Origin: an uncultured Alphaproteobacteria bacterium
Lineage (GTDB): Bacteria; Pseudomonadota; Alphaproteobacteria; Micavibrionales; Micavibrionaceae
Direction of reading: 5' to 3'
Length of the DNA: 64,000 bases
NCBI GenBank assembly: GCA_900696495.1
Contig: CAADGI010000012.1
Coordinates: forward strand, 1 to 64,000
The translations under genes and the position numbers were made by a program. Under the pieces are notes generated by a model. It was not told the origin of the DNA and ran no database searches. It was given only the letters and a program-made list of their open reading frames with translations. This document shows positions 52,016 to 59,086 of this stretch, piece by piece; positions within the stretch are counted from its first letter, which is position 1, and each line of letters begins with the position of its first letter.

Positions 52016-52536
52016 TTTCCATGATTCCGCAGGGTTATTCTTGCATCGACGGCCCTGGCCGGCAGATAAAAAGATATTTTGAAAAAAGCGACCAAACCGA
52101 AAATGGAAAGCGCGGCCAATATTACAACCGCGATGACAGGACCGCCGAGTTTTGCCGACAGAACGGCAAGCACGCCTGCTGCCACTGCATAGAGCACCAC
52201 CAACCCGAACGGCACGAAGATAAAAGCCAATTCATTTTTTTTGGGTTTGAATGGATTCATGGGCACGTAACGGTCGGGTCCGTGAATGACGACTCGGTGC
52301 CACGAGATCATCAAGGCCCCGAGAAAATAAGAACTCATCATCGACCCGATATTTAATCTTTTTGAGCCGTCCGGAAAAATCCAGTGGTCGATAAAAATAT
52401 TAAGCAGCTCGAAGCCGATGATAAACGGCAGAAGCGGTTTCAGGATTGTCCAGAACATATCCTGATTATCCCGGACGAAGGCGCGGGCGTTTTTTGCGGT
52501 TTCGCCGATGGGCAGGGTGGGCGTGAAATGTTTCAT
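52012..52536 (-). pseudogene. N-terminal part of a frameshifted membrane protein
   Basis: This 174-residue frame starts at 52536 after GGAGAG and has about four membrane segments (LKPLLPFIIGFELLNIFI, MSSYFLGALMISW, FIFVPFGLVVLYAVAAGVLAVL and VIAVVILAALSIFGLVAFF). It ends abruptly with NHGK after SFYLPARAVDARITLR, where homologues of this architecture go on with a hydrophobic C-terminal half. That half is found in the next frame (51749-52015). The break is at or near CTGCGGAATC (about 52025-52035 on the - strand). A missing G in CTGGCGGAA would restore it. The protein family is unknown. Confidence 0.6.
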
Positions 52537-52548
52537 GGTTTCTCTCCC

Positions 52549-53256
52549 TTATAAGGTGTCCAGAATCGCCTGCGCGGCGGCGGCGGGATCTTTCGCCTGC
52601 GTGATCGGGCGGCCGATGACGAGGTGGGTTGCGCCTGCGTCCATGGCTTGCTTCGGGGTCATGACGCGGTGCTGGTCATTATGGTCCGCGCCAACAGGAC
52701 GTATGCCTGGAACCATAAAAATAAAATCCTTTGAAAATTTGGTATCTCGTCTCAAAATTTCAAGTTCGTGGCCTGAGCAAACTATTCCATCCAGATTGCA
52801 TTCATCAGCCAGAGCTGCCAAAAAATGAACTTGTTCATCAATTGAAAATGAATCGATTTTTTGATCAAAAATTGCAAGCAAGCCTTCATCAAGACTTGTC
52901 AGGATTGTGACAGCTAAAAGCTTTGTCGGTTTGGCGCATGCCTTTTTTGCTTCTCGCATCATATCTTCACTGCCTGAGGCATGAACATTCAGATAGGCCG
53001 GGGCGAGGCTTTCGGAAACGGAGCGCACTACAGAGGCGACGGTGTTCGGGATGTCGTGGAATTTGAGGTCAAGGAAAATGTCGGCGCTGGGGCAGGCCTC
53101 GCGGATTTTCTCGACGCCCTGCGGGCCGAAAGTGCAGAAAAATTCGAGGCCTAGCTTCAGGCCGCCGGTGACGGGGCCGACGATTTTCGCGAGCTCAACG
53201 GCGCGGGTGAGGTGAGGCGTGTCGATGGCGCAGAAGATGATGGGCGAAGCGCTCAT
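52549..53256 (-). CDS. pyrF: Orotidine 5'-phosphate decarboxylase
   Basis: This 235-residue TIM-barrel enzyme makes UMP from OMP. The catalytic array is seen as FLDLKFHDIPNTV (D-x-K-x-x-D). LKLGLEFFCTFG, VPGIRPVG and VIGRPITQAKDP complete the family features. It overlaps the lapA-type gene by four bases and belongs to the ihfB-lapA-pyrF run. Within the gene, about 52.7-53.0 kb is noticeably AT-richer than the ends. Confidence 0.93.
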   Translation of the reverse strand: MSASPIIFCAIDTPHLTRAVELAKIVGPVTGGLKLGLEFFCTFGPQGVEKIREACPSADIFLDLKFHDIPNTVASVVRSVSESLAPAYLNVHASGSEDMMREAKKACAKPTKLLAVTILTSLDEGLLAIFDQKIDSFSIDEQVHFLAALADECNLDGIVCSGHELEILRRDTKFSKDFIFMVPGIRPVGADHNDQHRVMTPKQAMDAGATHLVIGRPITQAKDPAAAAQAILDTL

Positions 53257-53639
53257 AGATCATCCGTCCCGTTGCGGGGCAGAGCATTCCAGTCGCGGAC
53301 AGCGGGTTCGGCAGGTGTCGTCGTCGCGGGCGGAAGTTTGGAGACCAGAGATTCCTTTGTCTCCTTTTCCTTCGCGGCGCCGAGTTCCTTCTCGAGTTTC
53401 CTGATCTTGCGGCTCTGGACGGTTTTCTGCACGCGGACGGGAATGGATTTGAGCCAGGCCATAAATCCGCCAAGGATAAAACCGATCGCGAGCAGGCCGA
53501 GCGCGACGATATAAAGCGGAAAACTGACCGGCGGCAAAACCGGATGCCAGACGATGTCGACGCTCTGGCGGTTGGCGACGGCGAAAATCGCAAAAAGTAC
53601 GGCGAAGGCAAGACCGATGATGCCGCGGATGAAACCCAT
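53253..53639 (-). CDS. LapA-domain membrane protein
   Basis: This 128-residue protein has two membrane helices (about residues 3-20, and 39-60 as LYIVALGLLAIGFILGGFMAWL), a LapA/DUF1049 domain, then a basic coiled segment and a disordered tail with TTPAEPAVRDW. In Escherichia coli LapA takes part in lipopolysaccharide assembly with LapB. It lies between ihfB and pyrF, as in other Alphaproteobacteria, and overlaps pyrF by four bases. Confidence 0.82.
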   Translation of the reverse strand: MGFIRGIIGLAFAVLFAIFAVANRQSVDIVWHPVLPPVSFPLYIVALGLLAIGFILGGFMAWLKSIPVRVQKTVQSRKIRKLEKELGAAKEKETKESLVSKLPPATTTPAEPAVRDWNALPRNGTDDL

Positions 53640-53670
53640 CGACTACGCTCCTTTCAGTTGGAAAATTAAT

Positions 53671-53979
53671 TTACTGGTATTCGCTGCCGCCCTGGGGCGT
53701 GCCGCCGTTCAGGCGCTCGCGCAGGGCCTTGCCGGTCTTGAAGAAGGGCAGGCGCTTGGCATCAACCTTCACGGTCTCCCCGGTACGCGGGTTGCGGCCG
53801 GTGCGCGCGTCGCGGCTCTTGACCGAGAAGGCGCCGAAGCCGCGAAGCTCGACTCTGTCGCCCCTCGCCAGTGCGCCGGTGATTTCATCGAACACCGTCT
53901 CGACGATTTTCTCGATGTCGCGCAGGTAAAGATGCGGGTTGCGCTCGGCAAGGCGTTGAATAAGTTCGGACTTCGTCAT
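53671..53979 (-). CDS. ihfB: Integration host factor subunit beta
   Basis: This 102-residue HU/IHF protein has [22 protein letters not shown] (given in parts: GFGAFSVK and [10 protein letters not shown]), the DNA-inserting arm with its proline. [17 protein letters not shown] is the standard IHF-beta start. With IHF-alpha it bends DNA at promoters and in replication. The last 12 residues ([11 protein letters not shown]) form a glycine-rich tail common in this class. It is downstream of rpsA in the usual order, but 1.4 kb away here. Confidence 0.93.
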   Translation of the reverse strand: MTKSELIQRLAERNPHLYLRDIEKIVETVFDEITGALARGDRVELRGFGAFSVKSRDARTGRNPRTGETVKVDAKRLPFFKTGKALRERLNGGTPQGGSEYQ

Positions 53980-54346
53980 TGCTCTAATCCCCTTTGCAAT
54001 TCGCGCGAAAAAACCAGATTTCGCAGTTTTCCGTGTCGTTTCAATGAGTATGGACTCAACATTGCCACCATGGCGGCGGGGGCGTCAAGCAAAAGTCATT
54101 GAAGGGAAAGGGAAATTGGCTTTCACCACGGCGCTTTTGGCGGGGGAGGGGGGGCGCGGCGGATTTCGGGCCGGATTCTTACCAGTTCGTTTGGTCGTTT
54201 TTTAGGGAGGGGAGGGGCGAAGTTTTTTCATAAAGTGTGGAGAGGGGCGCGGAAATGGCGGTGAGGGCGGGCGGCCCTATGAACGATGATGTTGATATTG
54301 TATGACGGATGGCGGAGAGTGTAAAGAAAATGTTCATGATTTGTTC
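53980..54346. other. Non-coding stretch upstream of ihfB with G-runs
   Basis: No gene was recognised. Features include G-rich runs at 54142-54154 (five G, A, seven G) and 54205-54217 (GGG-A-GGGG-A-GGGG), which could form quadruplex-type structures on the + strand. A reading frame on the - strand at 54179-54385 has no protein-like features. Confidence 0.4.
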
Positions 54347-54370
54347 TTGACTTAAATTGTTATATGGACT

Positions 54371-54462
54371 GGAACGGAATGACATTGTTCCATTTGTAGC
54401 AAATGATGTAATTGATCGGTTTGCGATCGGATAAAAAACCCGGGAGTGATCCCGGGTTTTTT
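54371..54462 (+). ncRNA. Candidate small RNA with four hairpins and terminator
   Basis: Four consecutive hairpins fill this gene-free stretch: GGAAC/GTTCC (54371-54375 with 54387-54391, with inner AAT/ATT), CATTTG-TAG-CAAATG (54391-54405), GATCG-GTTTG-CGATC (54414-54428) and a perfect terminator (54439-54462). A possible -10, TTATAT (54360-54365), would begin transcription at the first hairpin. The predicted RNA is about 92 bases. It is not recognised as 4.5S, 6S or tmRNA. Because the terminator is symmetrical, the - strand remains possible. Confidence 0.5.
54433..54462. terminator. Perfect two-way terminator
   Basis: AAAAAA (54433-54438), CCCGGG (54439-54444), loop AGTGAT, CCCGGG (54451-54456), TTTTTT (54457-54462). 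It has a full stem and T-runs on both strands. On the - strand it ends the stress-protein gene region; on the + strand it ends the candidate small RNA. Confidence 0.85.
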
Positions 54463-54467
54463 GTGAC

Positions 54468-54493
54468 TGGATCCCGGCTTTCGCCGGGATGAC
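54468..54493. repeat. Palindromic repeat, identical to 48904-48929
   Basis: This 26-base unit begins TGGATCCCGGC and ends GCCGGGATGAC. It is a perfect copy of the right-hand unit between trpB and trpA. It lies directly after the two-way terminator. Confidence 0.8.
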
Positions 54494-54518
54494 AAAGGGG
54501 CGGATGACAAAAGAGTGA

Positions 54519-55052
54519 TTAGATAATCACGCCGCCGCGGTCGATGTCGGTGGCGTCGCGCTTGTCGGTGCGCGCGCCGCGGTTCCTGGCTTCGCCGAGG
54601 ATTTTCTGGACCTGTTTTTTCTGGTCGTTGTCGGCTGGCTTGACGGCGATGAGGTAGCTGCCGTGGCCGAGCTCCTCCTCGTAGAGTTTCGCTTCGTTTT
54701 CGGGGAAGCCGAGGCCGACCAGCGCGCCGAGGATGCTGCCGCCGGCTGCGCCGACGCCGAAACCGGCAACGGCCGAGACGAGATAGCCGGACACAACGAG
54801 GTTGAGGCCCGGAATGGCGATAGCGCCAGCCGAGGTCAGTCCGGCCAGCACCGCGCCGGCCAGTCCGCCGAGCGCCGCGCCGGTGGTGGCGCCTTCCTCG
54901 GCCTTGGTATTGTTTTCGATGACGAAGTCGCCGCGCGTTTCTTCGGTGGCGAGGATGCTGGTCTGGGCGGCGGTGACGCCGGCGGCTTCGAGTTTGAGGA
55001 GGGCGCGCTCGGCGTCCTCGCGGGTTTCAAAGATGGCTGTGATGTGGTCCAT
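54519..55052 (-). CDS. General stress protein (YflT-type N-terminus, glycine-rich centre)
   Basis: This 177-residue protein starts with a beta-alpha domain (residues 1-45; ITAIFETREDAERALLKLEAAGV) like general stress protein 17M. The centre (about 58-125) is a hydrophobic glycine/alanine-rich segment (TTGAALGGLAGAVLAGL, GFGVGAAGGSILGALVG) that may insert in the membrane. It ends in a soluble part with ELGHGSYLIAVKP and a charged tail. A stress role is inferred from the family. It stands alone, with repeats upstream and a strong terminator downstream. Confidence 0.72.
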   Translation of the reverse strand: MDHITAIFETREDAERALLKLEAAGVTAAQTSILATEETRGDFVIENNTKAEEGATTGAALGGLAGAVLAGLTSAGAIAIPGLNLVVSGYLVSAVAGFGVGAAGGSILGALVGLGFPENEAKLYEEELGHGSYLIAVKPADNDQKKQVQKILGEARNRGARTDKRDATDIDRGGVII

Positions 55053-55122
55053 GGGTGGTCTCCTTTATAATTGTGTGAGCTGATGGAGAACAAACAGAGG
55101 CAAGGCTTAATGGTTCCGTGTC

Positions 55123-55297
55123 GTCATTGCGAGGAGGCGAAGCCGACGAAGCAATCCATAAAATATTAAACCACAGAGATCACAGAGTGCACTGAGAAGG
55201 CACAGAGGTTTATATTCTCTGTGGTCTCAGTGTGCTCAGTGGTGAATTTTTTTTTGATTAATTCTGGATCGCTTCGGCCTGAAGGCCTCGCAATGAC
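55123..55297. repeat. Nested palindromic repeats upstream of the stress gene
   Basis: Outer units: GTCATTGCGAGG...GCAATCC (55123-55157) and its inverted partner GGATCGC...CGCAATGAC (about 55265-55297). Between them lies a different element (55170-55243) with ends ACCACAGAG...CAGAG and CTCTGTGG...CAGTGGT, inverted around TTTATATT. The latter is of the kind that in translation gives TTEHTE-like peptides and is scattered through many bacterial genomes. The false 68-residue frame through it shows FTTEHTETTE. Confidence 0.75.
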
Positions 55298-55303
55298 GGG
55301 GAA

Positions 55304-55336
55304 TAAAAAAAGCCGGGCGGTGAGGCCCGGCTTTTT
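55304..55336. terminator. Terminator of rpsA
   Basis: AGCCGGGC (55311-55318) pairs with GCCCGGCT (55325-55332). On the - strand it is followed by a T-run (A residues 55304-55311 of the + strand), about 80 bases past the rpsA stop. A five-T run on the + side makes it usable in both directions. Confidence 0.8.
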
Positions 55337-55408
55337 GGTTTGGCAGGCCCCCGCTTTAAAGGTTTGCCGCATTCGCGGCGGGCGCGGGGAAGACAGAAGG
55401 CGAGGAAA

Positions 55409-57220
55409 TTATTCCTCATCCTTCTTCTTTTTCTTTTTCGGCTTTTCTTCGCCTTCGGCATCCGCCTTCTTGGCTTTCTTCTTCGGCTTTTCTTCGGATT
55501 CCTCCGTTTTCTTGCCGAGCGCCGCGCCGAGAATGTCGCCGAGGGACGCGCCGGATTCGGTCGAGCCGAATTCCTTCATCGCCTGTTTGTCCTCGTCGAT
55601 TTCGCGAGCTTTGATCGAAAGGTTGAGTTGGCCTTTCTTGTCGGTGCCGATGACCTTGGCGTCGATCTTCTCGCCGACGGCGAAGCGGTCGGGGCGTTGC
55701 TCCGAACGTTCGCGGGACAGATCGGACTTCTTGATGAAGCCTTTCTGATCGCCGACGGTGACCTCGATGCCGCCCGACGTGATCGCCGAAACGGTCGCGG
55801 TGACGACTTCGCCCTTGCCTTCCGATTTCGAAGCGGAAGATTTTTTCGGGCGCTTGCCTTCATGCGGGTCCTTGGTCAGTTGCTTGATGCCGAGCGCAAC
55901 GCGTTCCTTCTCGGGGGACATGTCGAGGATTTTCGCCTTGACCTTGTCGCCCTTGTTGAACGCCTTGAGGGCTTCCTCGTTGTTGTCTTCCCACGAAATG
56001 TCGGACAGGTGAACCATGCCGTCGATTTCGTCGGTGAGGCCAACGAACAGGCCGAACTCGGTGACGTTGCGCACTTCGCCCTCGATCTCATCGCCGATCG
56101 ATTTGGAATCGGCGTATTTCTTCCAGGGGTTTTCCTGGGCCTGTTTCAGGCCGAGGGAGATGCGGCGTTTGTCCGGGTCGACGTCGAGCACCACGACTTC
56201 CACTTCCTGAGAGGTGGAGATGATCTTGCCGGGATGGACGTTTTTCTTGGTCCAGGACATTTCCGAGACGTGCACGAGGCCTTCGATGCCTTCCTGCAGC
56301 TCGACGAACGCGCCGTAATCGGCGATGTTCGTGACGCGGCCCTTGAATTTCTCGCCGACGGTGAATTTCGCGGCGACGTCCTTCCAGGGATCGTCCTCGA
56401 GTTGTTTCATGCCGAGAGAAATGCGTCCGGTCTCTTCGTTGAAACGAATGACCTGGACGTCGATGCTCTGGCCGATCTGCAGCACTTCGGAGGGGTGATT
56501 GACGCGCTTCCACGAAATATCCGTGACGTGGAGCAGGCCATCGACGCCGCCGAGGTCGACGAACGCACCGTAATCGGTGATGTTCTTGACGACGCCCTGC
56601 AAGATCTTGCCTTCCTTCAGCGTGTCGAGCAGGTCGGAACGCGCGCTCTCGCGGCTTTCCTCGAGCACGGCACGGCGCGAGACGACGATGTTGCCGCGCG
56701 CGCGGTCCATTTTCAGGATGAGGAACGGCTGCGGCGCGCCCATCAGGGGCGATACATCGCGCACGGGGCGGATGTCGACCTGAGAGCCGGGCAGGAACGC
56801 GATGGCGCCGCCGAGATCGACGGTAAAGCCGCCTTTCACGCGGCCAAAGATGATGCCGGTGACGCGCTCGTTCTTCTTGTGGGATTTTTCAAGTTCAATC
56901 CAGACTTCCTCGCGGCGCGCTTTTTCGCGGCTGAGGACGGATTCGCCGTCGCGGCCTTCGATTTTTTCAACGAAGACCTCGATGTTGTCGCCGATCCGGA
57001 TTTCCGGGTCTTCGCCCGGCTTGGAGAATTCCTGGACCGCGATGCGGCCCTCGGATTTGAGGCCGACGTCGACGATGACGAAATCATCGGTCAGACCGAC
57101 GATCGTGCCGGTGACGACGTTACCTTCGAATTTAGCGGATTCGCCGAGAGACTCGGCCAGTAGTTTCGCAAAGTCTTTCGACTCTACGCGGTCTTGTAGT
57201 TTTGCAGCAGTGCTAGCCAT
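55409..57220 (-). CDS. rpsA: 30S ribosomal protein S1
   Basis: This 603-residue protein contains six S1 domains, starting at roughly TGTIVGLTDDF, TGIIFGRVKGGF, GVVKNITDYGAF, GRVTNIADYGAF, GEVRNVTEFGLF and ATVSAITSGGIE. It binds mRNA at the small subunit and helps start translation. The start at 57220 (MASTAAKL) has AAAGGAAA upstream; a longer frame to 57253 is less likely. The last 40 residues are lysine- and glutamate-rich (KPKKKAKK, KPKKKKKK), longer than in enterobacterial S1. A 607-codon reverse frame across it is a shadow. Confidence 0.96.
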   Translation of the reverse strand: MASTAAKLQDRVESKDFAKLLAESLGESAKFEGNVVTGTIVGLTDDFVIVDVGLKSEGRIAVQEFSKPGEDPEIRIGDNIEVFVEKIEGRDGESVLSREKARREEVWIELEKSHKKNERVTGIIFGRVKGGFTVDLGGAIAFLPGSQVDIRPVRDVSPLMGAPQPFLILKMDRARGNIVVSRRAVLEESRESARSDLLDTLKEGKILQGVVKNITDYGAFVDLGGVDGLLHVTDISWKRVNHPSEVLQIGQSIDVQVIRFNEETGRISLGMKQLEDDPWKDVAAKFTVGEKFKGRVTNIADYGAFVELQEGIEGLVHVSEMSWTKKNVHPGKIISTSQEVEVVVLDVDPDKRRISLGLKQAQENPWKKYADSKSIGDEIEGEVRNVTEFGLFVGLTDEIDGMVHLSDISWEDNNEEALKAFNKGDKVKAKILDMSPEKERVALGIKQLTKDPHEGKRPKKSSASKSEGKGEVVTATVSAITSGGIEVTVGDQKGFIKKSDLSRERSEQRPDRFAVGEKIDAKVIGTDKKGQLNLSIKAREIDEDKQAMKEFGSTESGASLGDILGAALGKKTEESEEKPKKKAKKADAEGEEKPKKKKKKDEE

Positions 57221-57303
57221 TTTAGATTTTCCTTTCGTGGTGATGCGGGCCATCCTTGCTTCTTGAAGGCTATGGGGCAGTCACCTGTCTCAAGGGTTTT
57301 GAT

Positions 57304-57993
57304 TTATGCGTTTTGTAAACGAGAGCGGATATAGTCCATGGCTTTTTCAAAAGCCTGATCCGGCGAGAGATTGGTGGTGTCCAGTTCGAGGGCATCACCG
57401 GCCGGTTTCATGGGGGCTATTTTCCGTTCCGCGTCGCGGGCGTCCCGCTCGCGCATATCCCTTAAAACGGCCTCATATGTAGTGGTTATGCCCCGGGATT
57501 GCAACTCTTTTAGGCGCCTTTGAGCGCGGGTTTCGAGGGAGGCGGTGACGAAGAGTTTGGCCGGGGCGGCGGGGCAGATGACGGTGCCGATGTCACGGCC
57601 ATCCAGTACTGCGCCTAAATATTTGTTTCCATTAGTGTTTTGGCCCGGATTTTCGGCGAAATCGCGCTGGAGGGCGAGGATGACGGCGCGCACATCCTGC
57701 ATGGAGGCGACAAGAGAAGCTGATTCAGACGCCGCGTCGGTGCGCAAATCCGGGTTCTGGAGATAGGCGGGATCGGATTTCACGCGGGCGGGCAGGGAAC
57801 GGGCGACATCCAGCGCCGTTTGCAGATCGGACGGGTTGCCGCCGGTGGAGGTCACGCCGTGGCCGATGGCGCGGTACAGGAGGCCCGTATCGAGGTAATT
57901 ATAATTGAGCGCGGCGGCGATTTTACGCGCGATGGTGCCCTTGCCGCTGGCGGCGGGACCGTCTATGGCTATGACAGGCGTGGCGTTCGTCAT
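57304..57993 (-). CDS. cmk: Cytidylate kinase
   Basis: This 229-residue P-loop kinase phosphorylates CMP and dCMP with ATP. The P-loop is AIDGPAASGKGTIARKIA, LDTGLLYRAIG is the CMP-binding loop and LDGRDIGTVICP, with RDIGT, is typical. The last third ends EKAMDYIRSRLQ, normal for the family. It is the gene before rpsA, as in most bacteria. Its usual neighbour aroA lies 2.7 kb away, beyond the cassette at 58016-60750. Confidence 0.95.
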   Translation of the reverse strand: MTNATPVIAIDGPAASGKGTIARKIAAALNYNYLDTGLLYRAIGHGVTSTGGNPSDLQTALDVARSLPARVKSDPAYLQNPDLRTDAASESASLVASMQDVRAVILALQRDFAENPGQNTNGNKYLGAVLDGRDIGTVICPAAPAKLFVTASLETRAQRRLKELQSRGITTTYEAVLRDMRERDARDAERKIAPMKPAGDALELDTTNLSPDQAFEKAMDYIRSRLQNA

Positions 57994-58015
57994 GCTTCGC
58001 TTCTAACATGCGGTG

Positions 58016-58639
58016 ATGAAGTTGAAAAAAGAATTTTTGATCCTGGCTTTACTGCTCACAGGCTGCACAAAGGGCAACGGCATCAGCATGATGCCTTATT
58101 CCAGCAAGAGCGACTGGCCGGGCGAATTCAATCTTTGCCATGGTTTTTCATGTTCGGAAAAAAGCCTGGTGACGCTGGATGAAAAACAATGGAACAAGGT
58201 GGCGGCGGTTTTTAAAAAGCCCGCGAAAACACCCGAGAAAGAACGCGAGCAGATCACCAAAGCCATCGCGATACTGGAAACGGAATCGACGAAGGATGCG
58301 AAGCTCCAGCCTGATTTCGGCGAGGCCAACACGTTCGAGAGCGATCAGGCGCAGATGGATTGCATCGACGAGGCGATCAATACGACGCATTATCTGGAAT
58401 TTCTGGACGAGGCGGGGTTGCTGAAATATCACGACGCGGCGGCGCCGATCCACCGCGGATTCTTGGTCGACGGCCAGTGGCCGCATAACAGCGGCGCGGT
58501 GAAGGAAAAAGCGAGCGGTGAAATCTACGCGATCGATTCCTATTATTTCGACAGCGGCAAGCCGCCCGCGGTCGTTCCCATCGATGTGTGGCTGGATGAA
58601 TGGCGCCCTGCGAATTTGCCGCCGCGCCGGCGTTCGTAA
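58016..58639 (+). CDS. Predicted lipoprotein of unknown function
   Basis: This protein of about 207 residues has a lipoprotein signal: ILALLLTGC places the lipobox cysteine at about residue 17, so it should be anchored in the envelope. The mature part has a conserved-looking stretch QMDCIDEAINTTHYLEF, then HRGFLVDGQWPHNSGAV and IYAIDSYYFDSGKPPAVVP. The order cysteine, histidine, aspartate there recalls transglutaminase-like cysteine peptidases, but the match is weak. ATG 58016 and GTG 58013 are alternatives. It is divergent to cmk and opens the cassette before aroA. Confidence 0.6.
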   Translation: MKLKKEFLILALLLTGCTKGNGISMMPYSSKSDWPGEFNLCHGFSCSEKSLVTLDEKQWNKVAAVFKKPAKTPEKEREQITKAIAILETESTKDAKLQPDFGEANTFESDQAQMDCIDEAINTTHYLEFLDEAGLLKYHDAAAPIHRGFLVDGQWPHNSGAVKEKASGEIYAIDSYYFDSGKPPAVVPIDVWLDEWRPANLPPRRRS

Positions 58640-58681
58640 TAAAATTAGCGCTTTCGTGCCCATTCCTATTATAATCTGTCC

Positions 58682-58900
58682 ATGCAGATGGCCGAATATT
58701 TTAATGAAATCAGCCCGGCAAAGCGGGCGGCTTTGACCTTCGTAACCGGGTTCGCGCTGACCGGCGGCTGTATGGATCTTTCGCAAAGATTGCTTATGCC
58801 CGGAAGCTCCCGCTCTTTAACGCTTATAGGCGCTGTACTCGGCGGGGCAGCTTTTGCCGCGCGCTCAATGGATAATAAAAATTTCCGTATTGAACCATAA
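58682..58900 (+). CDS. Small membrane protein
   Basis: This 72-residue protein has two membrane-like stretches (RAALTFVTGFALTGGCM and LTLIGAVLGGAAFAA). TATAAT lies at 58670-58675, only 7 bases before the ATG, so an mRNA from it would be leaderless or nearly so. No Shine-Dalgarno sequence is seen. Its arrangement resembles that of the 93-residue protein at 60469-60750. Function unknown. Confidence 0.45.
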   Translation: MQMAEYFNEISPAKRAALTFVTGFALTGGCMDLSQRLLMPGSSRSLTLIGAVLGGAAFAARSMDNKNFRIEP

Positions 58901-58924
58901 TAAACCGCCCTCAACTCTGTATCA

Positions 58925-58953
58925 TTGACATAATAGTAAATCTCCACTAAAAC
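58925..58953 (+). promoter_or_regulatory. Candidate promoter before the 461-residue gene
   Basis: TTGACA (58925-58930), a 17-base spacer and TAAAAC (58948-58953). It is followed by a leader of about 125 bases with a possible 24-codon frame (ATG 58991 after GGGAG, stop 59063-59065) before AAGGGG and the ATG at 59087. Confidence 0.4.
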
Positions 58954-59086
58954 CGGCTTTTCCAAAGAATTTAACGGGGGCAGGGAGATAATGCGCAATT
59001 CACACCGCAAGTGGATCATAAAACCAGGCTCGCGCTGGAGCGGAACGCCGGTTCCAAGAATGTGAGTTTCTGCGTAAGGGGTAAAG

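Noticed and set aside
54179-54385. A 68-codon frame on the - strand
   Set aside because: It overlaps the candidate small RNA and is composed of serine/threonine-rich chance sequence.
55166-55372. A 68-codon frame with FTTEHTETTE
   Set aside because: This is a translation of the scattered repeat and not a gene.
55340-57163. A 607-codon open frame on the + strand
   Set aside because: It is the antisense of rpsA. It results from the biased codon use of a GC-rich, lysine/glutamate-rich gene and matches no protein.
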